Of a DNA stretch of 37,787 nt, positions 1-8,000 are shown one piece after another. The stretch spans positions 1 through 37,787 of the forward strand of contig NZ_JACZFQ010000058.1 in assembly GCF_014904755.1 (NCBI RefSeq), given 5' to 3'. Both the position numbers and the translations under genes were made by a program. Positions within the stretch are counted from its first letter, which is position 1, and each line of letters begins with the position of its first letter. This DNA comes from Neoluteolibacter marinus. GTDB taxonomy: Bacteria > Verrucomicrobiota > Verrucomicrobiia > Verrucomicrobiales > Akkermansiaceae. The notes under the pieces were generated by a model. The model was not told where the DNA came from, did not search any database, and was given only the letters and a program-made list of their open reading frames with translations.

Positions 1-1
1 C

Positions 2-157
2 CGGCGCCTGTTGCCCTACCACAGGGCGCTGGTGCTGGAAGTTGCCGGCAAGTTCGCCGCCGCCCTGAAGCTGTTGGAACCGGCGGGGGGCATCCCGCAG
101 CATGGTGCGAAGGACCAGCAGCGGACTTCCAGCAAGCCCGCCGCGGCTCAGCCCTGA
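2..157 (+). CDS. C-terminal 51 residues of an unrecognised protein (partial)
   Basis: An open frame enters from the left edge and runs to TGA at 155-157. The 51 residues include a leucine/alanine-rich helix-like stretch (ALVLEVAGKFAAALKLLEPAGG) followed by a polar Ser/Lys/Ala/Gln-rich tail. Codon use is GC-rich like the surrounding chromosome. The stop overlaps the end of the convergent DoxX gene by 10 bases, a common arrangement for real convergent neighbours. The N-terminal part lies outside the window, so no function can be given. Confidence 0.5.
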   Translation, partial: RRLLPYHRALVLEVAGKFAAALKLLEPAGGIPQHGAKDQQRTSSKPAAAQP

Positions 158-564
158 TCCGAGACACTGTATTTCCCGCCGCCCGCCAGCCCGATGACGA
201 GGAATCCTGCCAGATAGATGAAGGCCAGCTCGCCATTGTCGGGGCCGGCGAGTTTCATCTGATGGGTGACGCCCCAGGCGACCGCCATCGTCGCCGCCAG
301 CATCAGCGCGCCGAGCCGGGCGAACAGGCCGATGATGAGCAGGGCGGCACCCACGAACTCGGTCCCCACCGCCAGCACCAGACTCGGCATCTCCCCGATC
401 CCGATCGGATCCGCGAACTCATGCTTGCCGGAAACCAGCTTCTGAAGTTTCGGCCAGCCGTGCAGGACGAGCATGGAAAGACCCAGCCACAGGCGGAGAA
501 GCAACAGGGCGAGATCGGGATTGCGCGGCAGGAACTTGAGCTGGAGCAGGGACGTCATGGGCAT
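148..564 (-). CDS. DoxX family membrane protein
   Basis: A 138-residue integral membrane protein of the DoxX/DoxD family, whose usual length (about 130-150) it matches. Four hydrophobic segments are visible: near residues 18-36 (LALLLLRLWLGLSMLVLHG), 63-85 (SLVLAVGTEFVGAALLIIGLFARLG), 87-102 and 118-132. The early LLLRLWLGLSMLVLHGWPKL motif is typical of the family. Related proteins sit in the inner membrane and are linked to sulfur or redox metabolism, but most are uncharacterised. The longer frame would start at 756; I chose 564 because the family begins shortly before the first helix and the upstream part lies in a repeat element. A second ATG at 558 is equally possible. No clear Shine-Dalgarno sequence is seen. 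Confidence 0.85.
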   Translation of the reverse strand: MPMTSLLQLKFLPRNPDLALLLLRLWLGLSMLVLHGWPKLQKLVSGKHEFADPIGIGEMPSLVLAVGTEFVGAALLIIGLFARLGALMLAATMAVAWGVTHQMKLAGPDNGELAFIYLAGFLVIGLAGGGKYSVSDQG

Positions 565-644
565 GTTAGAGTGAGAGGCGTCTGTCACCCGGTTATTTCC
601 GAAAACCCCGCGCCCCGGACTCACGCCCGTGTTTCTCACACTCC

Positions 645-980
645 CCAATGGAGCTTTGACGGTAAGCAAAAGGGGTTTCTGAACCGACAGTAGCCCCTCG
701 ACCGGCCCCGAAGTTTCCCAGCGCCAACGGCGGGATGACTGTCTCCCAGGACCCAAGGTCCGCCCGATACCAGCCCGGGCTGCAAGCCCGGCTCCGCCGG
801 TTCCGGGAGAAAAGAGGGCTGGAGGCCCGCCTCATCCGGAGTCATGCGCCGCCCTTCTCCACCCGCTGCCATCGATCGGGCCGTCAGCCTTCCACGGCAT
901 CGAGGGTCCCGGCTCCCAACCGCGAAATCGCGCGAAATTTGAGGGCAGGGACGATGGCCGCTTCGTTATGAAGGGACGGG
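645..980. repeat. Intergenic repeat element, copy A (~336 bp)
   Basis: This stretch fills most of the 565-1087 gap and is repeated at 1932-2278 in the same orientation. Both copies open with CCAATGG.GCTTTGACGGTA, carry a GGGCTGCAAGCCC hairpin (perfect 7-bp stem at 775-781/785-791 in this copy), then GGGCTGGAGGCCC, a shared GCGCCGCCC.TCTCCACCCG block and CCAACCGCGAAATCGCGCGA, and end near AAGGGACGGG. No convincing coding frame is conserved between the copies. It resembles a long REP/BIME-type repeat; mobility or transcription cannot be judged from sequence alone. Confidence 0.8.
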
Positions 981-1087
981 AATCTTGGTGTCAGTTCCTT
1001 CATGCCATGGCAGCCAACCAGGCACGACAGCCGTGAAGCCGCCCGCAAAGGCCCGAGATCTTCCTTCGCGGGAGAGGCGAATCCCGG

Positions 1088-1699
1088 CTACTTCCTCCGG
1101 CGCCGGAGGAAGGCCACGGCTCCGAGCCCCAGCAATCCGATGCTTGCCGGCTCCGGCACCGCTTCGGCGACGGTCATGTCGTCGAGATCGAAGTTCAGGT
1201 CCGCCCCGCCGGTAGAGTTCGTGATCCGGATTTCATCCAGATTGTCCCAGCCGGTGAAGGTCACCGGAACGACCGAATTGAAGATATTCACGTCGACCGC
1301 CGCGTATCCTGCCGAAACGCCGCCGAGATAGGCCTCGATCCGTAAATTCGAGTTGCCGAAGCCGTCTCCAAGCGAGAGTCCTTCCAGCTTGAAAGGTTGC
1401 CCGGAGGTCTGGCTGATCCGAACCTCGGTGAGCGGATTGCCCGCCACGAAGGGGAACCCGAAAGTCACGACGTGATCGCTGACGTTGCTGCTCTGCAGCC
1501 CGACGTTCGATTCGACTCCGAGGTTGACCGAACCTGAACCACCGCTCGTTGCGGAAATTGTCCAGCCACCGTCACTGAAAGAATCCTGATAGATCGCCAG
1601 CGCGAGGTTATCGAAGGTCACCAGGGTTGCGGCCCGGCCGCTGGAGCCCATGGCGAAAAAGGTGGCGGCGAGAAGAATGGAAGTCGAACGGCGTGTCAT
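1088..1699 (-). CDS. PEP-CTERM sorting domain protein
   Basis: A secreted protein of about 203 residues. It opens with a signal peptide (TRRSTSILLAATFFAMGSSGRA), continues as a beta-rich, Gly/Ser/Asn-rich region without recognised enzymatic motifs, and ends in a classic PEP-CTERM sorting signal: VPEPAS, a hydrophobic segment LGLLGLGAVAFL-type, and a final RRRRK cluster. By family knowledge such proteins are exported, processed by exosortase and delivered to the envelope or extracellular matrix in exopolysaccharide-producing bacteria. The region before the tail (NFDLDDMTV) resembles the carbohydrate-binding-like folds common in this class. A start at 1717 would add six residues; 1699 gives the cleaner signal peptide. 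The gene is bracketed by direct copies of the intergenic repeat. Confidence 0.88.
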   Translation of the reverse strand: MTRRSTSILLAATFFAMGSSGRAATLVTFDNLALAIYQDSFSDGGWTISATSGGSGSVNLGVESNVGLQSSNVSDHVVTFGFPFVAGNPLTEVRISQTSGQPFKLEGLSLGDGFGNSNLRIEAYLGGVSAGYAAVDVNIFNSVVPVTFTGWDNLDEIRITNSTGGADLNFDLDDMTVAEAVPEPASIGLLGLGAVAFLRRRRK

Positions 1700-1931
1700 C
1701 GGAGACCAGTGGGGCATTTGATTTCTGCTTCCGTAAAGTCATAAGTGATAAAATGAATCGATCGGGTGGATCATGAGTGAATTCGAGGTCCGATCATCTG
1801 CGGCTCAGGCGCGAGCCGGCGTTCCCGCGTGATATTCCCAAGTTGTGTTCCGTGAAGAACCCACCCGCGACGGTTTGTTCCGCGCATCAAGGGGCCGACA
1901 TTTTCTCGAGACCATCAGAAAGGGCTTCCGG

Positions 1932-2278
1932 CCAATGGCGCTTTGACGGTAAGCAAAACGGCTCCCTCAACCGTCAGAAGACTCCCCGCTTGCCCCGAGG
2001 TCCTTCAGCGCCACCGAGTTGGGGCCTGTCTCCAGGGCCAATGGTCCGCCCCATACCCGCCGGGGCTGCAAGCCCGGGTTCACCGGTCCTGGAGGAATCC
2101 CAAGGGCTGAAGGCCCGTCCCATCCGGCGACATGCGCCGCCCCTCTCCACCCGCTGCCATCGACCGGGCCGTCAGCCCTCCAAGGAACCGAGGGTCACGG
2201 ATCCCAACCGCGAAATCGCGCGAAAGGACGCGAAATTTGAAGGCAAGGACGAAGGCCGCTTCCCTGGAAAGGGACGGG
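1932..2278. repeat. Intergenic repeat element, copy B (~347 bp)
   Basis: Second direct copy of the element at 645-980, occupying most of the 1700-2356 gap. Alignment by eye runs from CCAATGGCGCTTTGACGGTA to AAGGGACGGG with many substitutions. Copy B has a 10-bp extra unit near 2221-2230, where GGACGCGAAA is inserted beside an existing CGCGAAA. The hairpin-forming GGGCTGCAAGCCC (about 2063-2075) and GGGCTGAAGGCCC motifs are kept. Each copy lies in the spacer upstream of a minus-strand gene (DoxX for A, PEP-CTERM for B). Confidence 0.8.
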
Positions 2279-2294
2279 CAGTCCAATGCATGAA

Positions 2295-2318
2295 GCCGCC
2301 CCGCCGATTCGGGGCGGC
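2295..2318 (-). terminator. Hairpin downstream of the LolA-like gene
   Basis: A perfect 8-bp stem, GCCGCCCC / GGGGCGGC, with loop GCCGATTC, lies about 40 bases past the stop of the minus-strand gene ending at 2357. There is no strong U-tract on either side, so it could be a rho-independent terminator variant or just a stabilising hairpin. Confidence 0.4.
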
Positions 2319-2356
2319 CGTCGCGATGGGTCATCGCCGATTTCCCGGCCATCGAC

Positions 2357-3121
2357 TCACTCCACGAGCAAGCCCGCGGCTGCTTCCGGGATGTCGAAGC
2401 TCGTGGACCCGACGTTGGTGAACTCGACCTCGGTGGTGCGGGTCACGTCGCGGCCCTCGCCGTTGAAATTCATCCGCCCCGTCAGCATCGTCCGGTAGCC
2501 GGTGAGGACACCGTCCGCGACCGTGACGGTGACCGATCCCCCCGCCCCGGTGATTTCCGGCGGCGCGCCACCACCGCCGCCGCCCCGGCGTCCGGCACCG
2601 CGGAAGCTCATCAGCTCCTTCGCCGCTTCCTCGGAAAGCTTGCCGACGAAGGTGCCGCTTTCCTCTTTCAGCTCGGTGACTTTGGCGACCAGTTCCTTCG
2701 CCTCGACCGCGGGTTCCCGGAGGTTTTGCAACATCCGCGCGATCCACCGGCCCGGGCCTTGTTCTTCCCCATTGGGATCGGGGACAACCCAGGCGCCGTC
2801 GCGCTGCATCGCAGCTTTGCCGCCGCGGGACAGCACCTGGAATTCCCGGTCGCGGCCCGGCATGGTGACGAGCAGGAAGCCGCCGCTGCCCTTCTTGCCG
2901 GTGGTCGTGCGGTCGCCGAAATTGCCGCCGAACGATGTCGTCTGGCTCCACGTGTAGTTCGTGGCCGCGGCGAGTTTTTCAGCGGCAGCGGTCAAATCGG
3001 CAGCGGGATTCGCGGCGGGAGACTGCTCCGGCGTGGCCGGCGGTTCGGCGGGAGGCGTGGCTTCCTGTGCGGGTGCGGCGGCGACGAGAAGTCCGGATAG
3101 CAAGAGGGCTTTTGGTTTCAT
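2357..3121 (-). CDS. Secreted LolA/LppX-like hypothetical protein
   Basis: A 254-residue exported protein. It starts MKPKALLLSGLLVAAAPAQEA, a clear signal peptide with cleavage after about residue 18, then a Pro/Ala-rich linker (about residues 19-40). The mature part contains a long helix region (AADLTAAAEKLAAATNYTW), beta-strand-like stretches, a Gly-rich run near residues 185-195, and a C-terminus (TTEVEFTNVGSTSFDIPEAA) that resembles the strand layout of LolA/LppX-type periplasmic lipid-carrier folds. That similarity is impression only; no diagnostic residue is seen. The frame could start 11 codons earlier (3154), but 3121 gives a normal signal peptide. It is transcribed in the same direction as the PEP-CTERM and DoxX genes but separated by long repeat-filled gaps. 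Confidence 0.7.
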   Translation of the reverse strand: MKPKALLLSGLLVAAAPAQEATPPAEPPATPEQSPAANPAADLTAAAEKLAAATNYTWSQTTSFGGNFGDRTTTGKKGSGGFLLVTMPGRDREFQVLSRGGKAAMQRDGAWVVPDPNGEEQGPGRWIARMLQNLREPAVEAKELVAKVTELKEESGTFVGKLSEEAAKELMSFRGAGRRGGGGGGAPPEITGAGGSVTVTVADGVLTGYRTMLTGRMNFNGEGRDVTRTTEVEFTNVGSTSFDIPEAAAGLLVE

Positions 3122-3610
3122 GGCAGGTATTGAGGTCCAACCTCCTGAAACCACCCGGCCGGGAAGAGGTTGCAGGGCGTTTTGTCATGCTTGGGAAAAG
3201 ACCTCAGGCAGGGACGGACGACCAAGATGCACGGTGGAGATGGGGAGCCGCCGGGCACCAGCCCGGGGAAGGCGAGGATCCGCTTCGCCCGGGGCTGCAG
3301 CCTCCCGCACTTCATTCCCGTGTGCCCAAGCACCGTCCGAAGCCCGAAGCGATCCGCCCTGGAATTCGGGAGCGGAATCTGCTCCTTGGGTTCCTGGGAA
3401 TCAATGAGATGCCTGTGGTGTGATACGACTGAATGCCTGGCGCGTTATCGCGTTATCGTTACCGCCAGGCGGATGCCTTCGAGCCCGTTTTGAAAAGGCT
3501 GCTGGGACATTGATAGGGGACGAGCATTTTTCCCCACTAGATTTGGAAATTGAAGATTCGTGTGTAGTGGCGTTTCTGGCGGGGTTTGGTTACAAGAGCC
3601 ACGATATTCA
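3122..3610. other. Gene-poor stretch marking a base-composition switch
   Basis: No convincing gene in about 490 bases. The first 300 are GC-rich with palindromic fragments (for example GCCGCCGGGCACCAGCCCGG near 3248 and CGCCCGGGGCTGCAGCC near 3286) that faintly recall the intergenic repeats. From about 3420 the sequence becomes more AT-rich and leads into the accessory membrane-protein gene. A 64-codon frame (3420-3614) overlaps the next start by four bases but has no protein-like features I can recognise. Confidence 0.5.
3435..3470. repeat. Perfect 8-bp inverted repeat with internal direct repeat
   Basis: GCCTGGCG (3435-3442) pairs with CGCCAGGC (3463-3470) around a 20-base loop that holds a tandem CGCGTTAT CGCGTTAT and a GTTAC. 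It sits just upstream of the accessory membrane-protein gene and could be a terminator, an operator or a small mobile palindrome. Confidence 0.5.
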
Positions 3611-4921
3611 ATGATTGATCTGAACAACCGTGAGCTTGCGGCCGCGACCTTCATCTTGGCAGTGATCGCATATTGCCTGACTAACCCCAAGGTTAGGCCA
3701 TCAATATTCGCCCTCGTGAAATGCGCGCTGAATTGGAAGCTCGCATTCACGGCATTGGCTTGTTGGGGAGTTGTTGCAGCGGGGATTTGGGTGCTAAAAG
3801 CAGTCGGACTCTGGAACGAAACGTTGCTCAAGGATGCCGTGATTTGGTCGATCTACTCGGGAACCAGCATCGCATTCCGGGGTGTCAACGAATTGGACCC
3901 TAACGCTAAGTTTAAAGCTCTTGCGATGGACCAGATCAAAGGCGTCATCGTATTCGAGTTTCTTGTGAATGTTTACACTATGTCATATTCAATGGAGCTG
4001 ATTTGGCTGCTGTTGATGATCCTAGTGACAGTGCTGATCGCCGTCGGAGAAACAGACGAGAAAAATCGTCTGGCGGTTGGATTTTTCCGATTTGTTCAAG
4101 GATCGTTGGGGTTCTGGATGCTTTTATTCGTCGTTCATTCCCTCTGGAGGGGGCGGGGTGAGCTTCTAGGACTTCAGGCACTTCAAGCCTTCGTCCTTCC
4201 GATATTCCTTGCTATTTTGATGATTCCATTTGGCTATTTGGTATCGCTAATCGCAGGCTACGAAGCACTGTTCATCAGGCTGAAGCTTGGGCGCAGGCAA
4301 CCACTTGATCTCCGGCTTTACTCTCAGTTCAAACTTATTGAACTCGGTGGATTAAATTCGAGCCGATTGCGGCGGATGGGGAAGTTACTTGGGCCTCGTA
4401 CGAGCTGGCCAAACGATCATGATCAGGTGGACCATTTGTTCGTAGCGCTAGGACAAACGATGCGCGATCCGCTTTTGGACGAAGCTGGGGACTTTGTGTG
4501 GCCGCCGGAGCAAGCTTGGAGTATCGGGCCAGTCATTGAGTCGATGAAGGAGTATCGTAACTTGGTAGACCCATTGATCGGCAAATTGGTAGATCTGGAG
4601 AATTCGGCAGTCCAGCTAATGAGTAAGTGCTTGGCAGATGAACAATTAAGATCAGATATGATGGATGGGATGAGATCACGATTGACCGAAATGGAAGGCA
4701 CTATAGAGATCGCGATTTCATTTCCCGATCTGGCTCCACGAGTGAGAAAACTGGATAGGCGCTTTCAGGATTACGCAGCATCGGTCGATGACCTCTACCG
4801 TATGGCGATCCGAACTGACGACAAAGAATGGGAGTCATGGCGTGCGACCGTTGAGATGTATTCGGAATGGTGCTGCGAGGCGCGAGAGAGGATGGAAATC
4901 GCGATTCTCCAGTACGATTAA
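3611..4921 (+). CDS. Polytopic membrane protein with long cytosolic C-terminal domain, unrecognised family
   Basis: A 436-residue protein with about six hydrophobic segments in the first half: roughly residues 8-24, 43-63, 107-125 and 127-145 (a near-continuous pair, VIVFEFLVNVYTMSYSMELIWLLLMILV), 155-175 and 185-212. The second half is soluble, helical and charged, ending near an ERMEIAILQYD tail. The start MIDLNNRELAAATFILAV is chosen at 3611 because the first helix follows directly; the frame extends 17 codons upstream. An LLKDAVIWSI motif after the second helix looks like a conserved loop element. I do not recognise a named family. Codon use is markedly less GC-rich than the flanking chromosome, pointing to transfer. 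It converges with the STAND-nuclease gene across about 150 bases, so any shared defence role is only a guess from position. Confidence 0.8.
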   Translation: MIDLNNRELAAATFILAVIAYCLTNPKVRPSIFALVKCALNWKLAFTALACWGVVAAGIWVLKAVGLWNETLLKDAVIWSIYSGTSIAFRGVNELDPNAKFKALAMDQIKGVIVFEFLVNVYTMSYSMELIWLLLMILVTVLIAVGETDEKNRLAVGFFRFVQGSLGFWMLLFVVHSLWRGRGELLGLQALQAFVLPIFLAILMIPFGYLVSLIAGYEALFIRLKLGRRQPLDLRLYSQFKLIELGGLNSSRLRRMGKLLGPRTSWPNDHDQVDHLFVALGQTMRDPLLDEAGDFVWPPEQAWSIGPVIESMKEYRNLVDPLIGKLVDLENSAVQLMSKCLADEQLRSDMMDGMRSRLTEMEGTIEIAISFPDLAPRVRKLDRRFQDYAASVDDLYRMAIRTDDKEWESWRATVEMYSEWCCEARERMEIAILQYD

Positions 4922-5071
4922 CCTTAGGCTAGACTAAATCAGAGTCCATAAAGAGGCGGGCTTTGTCTGACGGACCTCAGAAACCCGTCCGGGCCGGATT
5001 TCCTAACAGACTTTTCGAAGGTCCGCGGGCTAAATTTAGTGCAGTTCGGGACAAGCACTTTCTCGCAACCC

Positions 5072-8000
5072 TTATTGGCTGCTTTTGGTGCAATCCAGAA
5101 CGAATGCGGAGATCCTAAGTCCCGTGGCGCCCGAAACATCACTAGCCTGTTTCACAAGAACGTCACGAGCTTCACCAGGTGATCCTACGCCAAGGCGGTT
5201 TCTCACCCTGGGCTCCGATGCATCGAAGTCATCGAACCAACTGACCCAATAGATCCCAGAGGCGATGCCAGCGGGGATCAAATACCGTTCCACCAATTGC
5301 TCTTTCATGTCGTTCAACACCCCAGAATTGTGAGCCCGCTTGTGCTCGACAATCACGGCCAGCCGCCTGCCTTCAACCTCTAGGGTTACCTTGATGTCGG
5401 TCCTCTGCTTTTTGACCCCGAGTCGTAGCTGTTCCTCGGTCGAAACAATTACCCGTTCAAGGTCCTCGCGGAGGGAATCGGCGACCCTCGCAGACAGGTC
5501 TTCTTCGAGGACCGGCCGATAGGAGCCGTCCTTTTGCCGCGACCAGCAGTCGAGGACGAAGCGTCCCTCCCGCGCAATCGAATCTTGGAAACGGCCAAGT
5601 GACACCAATACCGCCTCCTTGAGGTCCTCTTCAGTCCTCACGAGCAAGCCATCCTCTTGAATGAGCCACTTCGAAATCTCTGCAGCTCTCGGAGGAGTCC
5701 ACTTTTCCTCTGCTTGGATACGGCGAGCATCTCTAAGGTACCAGCGGAGGCTATCCTTGCGCAGTTCGCACTTGAACTCTTGAAGTAGTTGCAAAATCTC
5801 GGCCGCCGCGCCCAATTCACTCAGGCGCTTCATCAACGAACTCTCAAAATCTCTCCTTTCTTCAGCCAGAGTGACGCGTCCACCTCGAAACTCGAATTTT
5901 GACATTTCAGGAAATGCTCGGACGAATGAGCGATAGATGAGAGCGACTTGGGTGGCATTGAGTTTGGAGAGCCAACCTTCGTCGGAGTAATCATGATTCA
6001 GCTTGGAAAGCACGCTATTGAAGGCAGTCCGAAGTTCCCGCCTCTTGCTCGAAAAGACGATGTCCCGCGCCTTCTCCATGCATTCCGGCAGCCTGAGTGG
6101 CGCAAGAAGTACAAGCACCAGGACAGCGCGGTGTCGCCCCTTCCGCATTGCTAATGGAATGTGAGATAAACTGGCGAGCAAGCGGCAGGCCGCAGGCCGG
6201 TCAACGTTGGCAAGAAATTGGAGCGCAGCCGCGAAACCGCCTGCCTGTCGAAGCTCTAGCTTTTGATGATTCTTGGCAACAGAGGGAAACTTCTTGTTGC
6301 GGCGGGTGAGCGTCCTCTTGTGAGCTGCACCGCAGAGAAGGGACCTCATCAACGCCAGCAATTCTTCGCTGTCGAGACCATCCCAACTTTCACTAAAGGC
6401 CCCCAGGTGGAGAGAACGATCCCAGTGCTCAAGGCCATCCTTAGCGATGGCGATCATCTCGCGCCGAACTTTCTGAGAATCGAGAGACTTCGCCAAATTC
6501 ACCAGTTGCTGGTGACGCCTTTCGCCGACGTTGGAACGGCGAATTACCGCAGGAATCCATCGTTCAGCCACGATCTTGGCCAAACTGGGATCGGTCGTGA
6601 TGATCTCCTCAAGGAGGTCCATCGCGAGATACCCAGCTTCGAGCCCGTTGGTCCACGTTCCAGTTGAACTTGGTGCACTCTCGGATTCCAGGAAGGACCG
6701 CGCAGCATTGGTGGCCGCGCTTCTCCCGTCCTCTGAAAGTGCAATCCAGCCTGGAGATCGGCGTATTCCATCTTCTTCCTTAGGAGAAGCTTCATCGTCC
6801 CCCTCCATCCAGTGCCAAGCCCGACTGGCGAAGCGAATCCATCCTGAGATGGCATTTGATCGGAATTGGGCTTCGACAACGTCAGTGAAATCTTGGCGTC
6901 CAAATGGCTTGGGACGCATGCCGCGCTTTCTTTGATAGGCCTTGGCACGTCTCTCCAAGCGCAATTCTCCAGCGCGGTGAAATCGATAGATTGCTTCTTC
7001 GATGGATCGATTTCGGGTGGGAGTAGGAAAAATTTGCCTGAAATCTTCGTCACCGTCTCGGTAACCGTTTACCAACCATTCGGGAACTTCTGCCTTGGTT
7101 GCCTGGTACCAGTGCCAACGTACCATTTTTAGCCACCTTTCCCTGAACGGCCCGGTCGTTGCCGGCAAGCGCGATACTACCCATTCAAGATCGGCCACTT
7201 TCAGGGGAACCTGGAGTAGGGAGTAGTCTTCCACGCCGTCGTTGCACTCAATGAGGGCTGAGAGCAAAGCCTGTCGAGAGGAGTCAGAAAGGCGATCGAT
7301 CATTGGCCGGAGGTCGGCCCCCAGCTCGGCGTGGTAGCGTCGACCAACGGCCCACCAATGGCGAGCGAAGGCCTCGAGAATCTCACTGCGATCCAGATTC
7401 GCGAAAACCATCTCATACACGGTGCCAGCGAGGCCCTCCGTATCGATTCCACCCCCATACCTCATGCCACGTTTCTCTAGAAACTTGAGCGCATCGGGGA
7501 GTTCCGGCGGTTTGAGAAAATTGGGCAGATAATGGTCGATTAGCATCTCTCGGCTTCCGTGTGAGTTCTCGTCACTCCTCGGGATAAGCGGAATGATACT
7601 TGCTGCTGGCTCTCCGGCCTTGAGCAGGAAGCTCAACGCATCGGCCCGATCATGGGCGCGCCCGGTCCCGGCTTCCCCGCGGGCTAATTGCCAGATGCGT
7701 TCGTGGCTTACCTCGGGTGAATAGCTTGCCAGCCCCAGCCAAGCATCGAGAGCCTTCGCTCGAAGGTGTCGGTGTTCGGCCTCATTGTTGAGAATGTGCC
7801 ACAGTGAAGACGCCAATGCAGGATCGGGACAGCGGGCACAAATGGTGATTGTTGCGTAACGGGTGCGGTCATCCAGATCGGTGCCGTTTAGAAACTTCAC
7901 TAGGACTTCCGCCACTTCTCCACAGGAGAATCCCGCGTCGATTTTGCTATACTCAAGTCGGCGATGTTCGTCGGATTCCTCGGTCTCCCGGAGAACCCTT

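Noticed and set aside
565-756. N-terminal extension of the DoxX protein up to 756
   Set aside because: The extension is encoded partly by the intergenic repeat, is Arg/Gly-rich and unlike DoxX N-termini.
3240-3420. Possible third copy of the 340-bp intergenic repeat
   Set aside because: Only short palindromic fragments are similar. The conserved blocks at the start and end of the element are absent.
3420-3614. 64-codon frame overlapping the membrane-protein start by four bases
   Set aside because: The overlap looks operon-like, but half of it is the 3435-3470 hairpin and its loop repeats, and the translation has no protein-like pattern. Conservation would be needed to accept it.
4922-5071. 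Terminator between the convergent membrane-protein and STAND genes
   Set aside because: Only a 5-bp CGGAC/GTCCG pairing is visible and no T-run follows, which is too weak to call.
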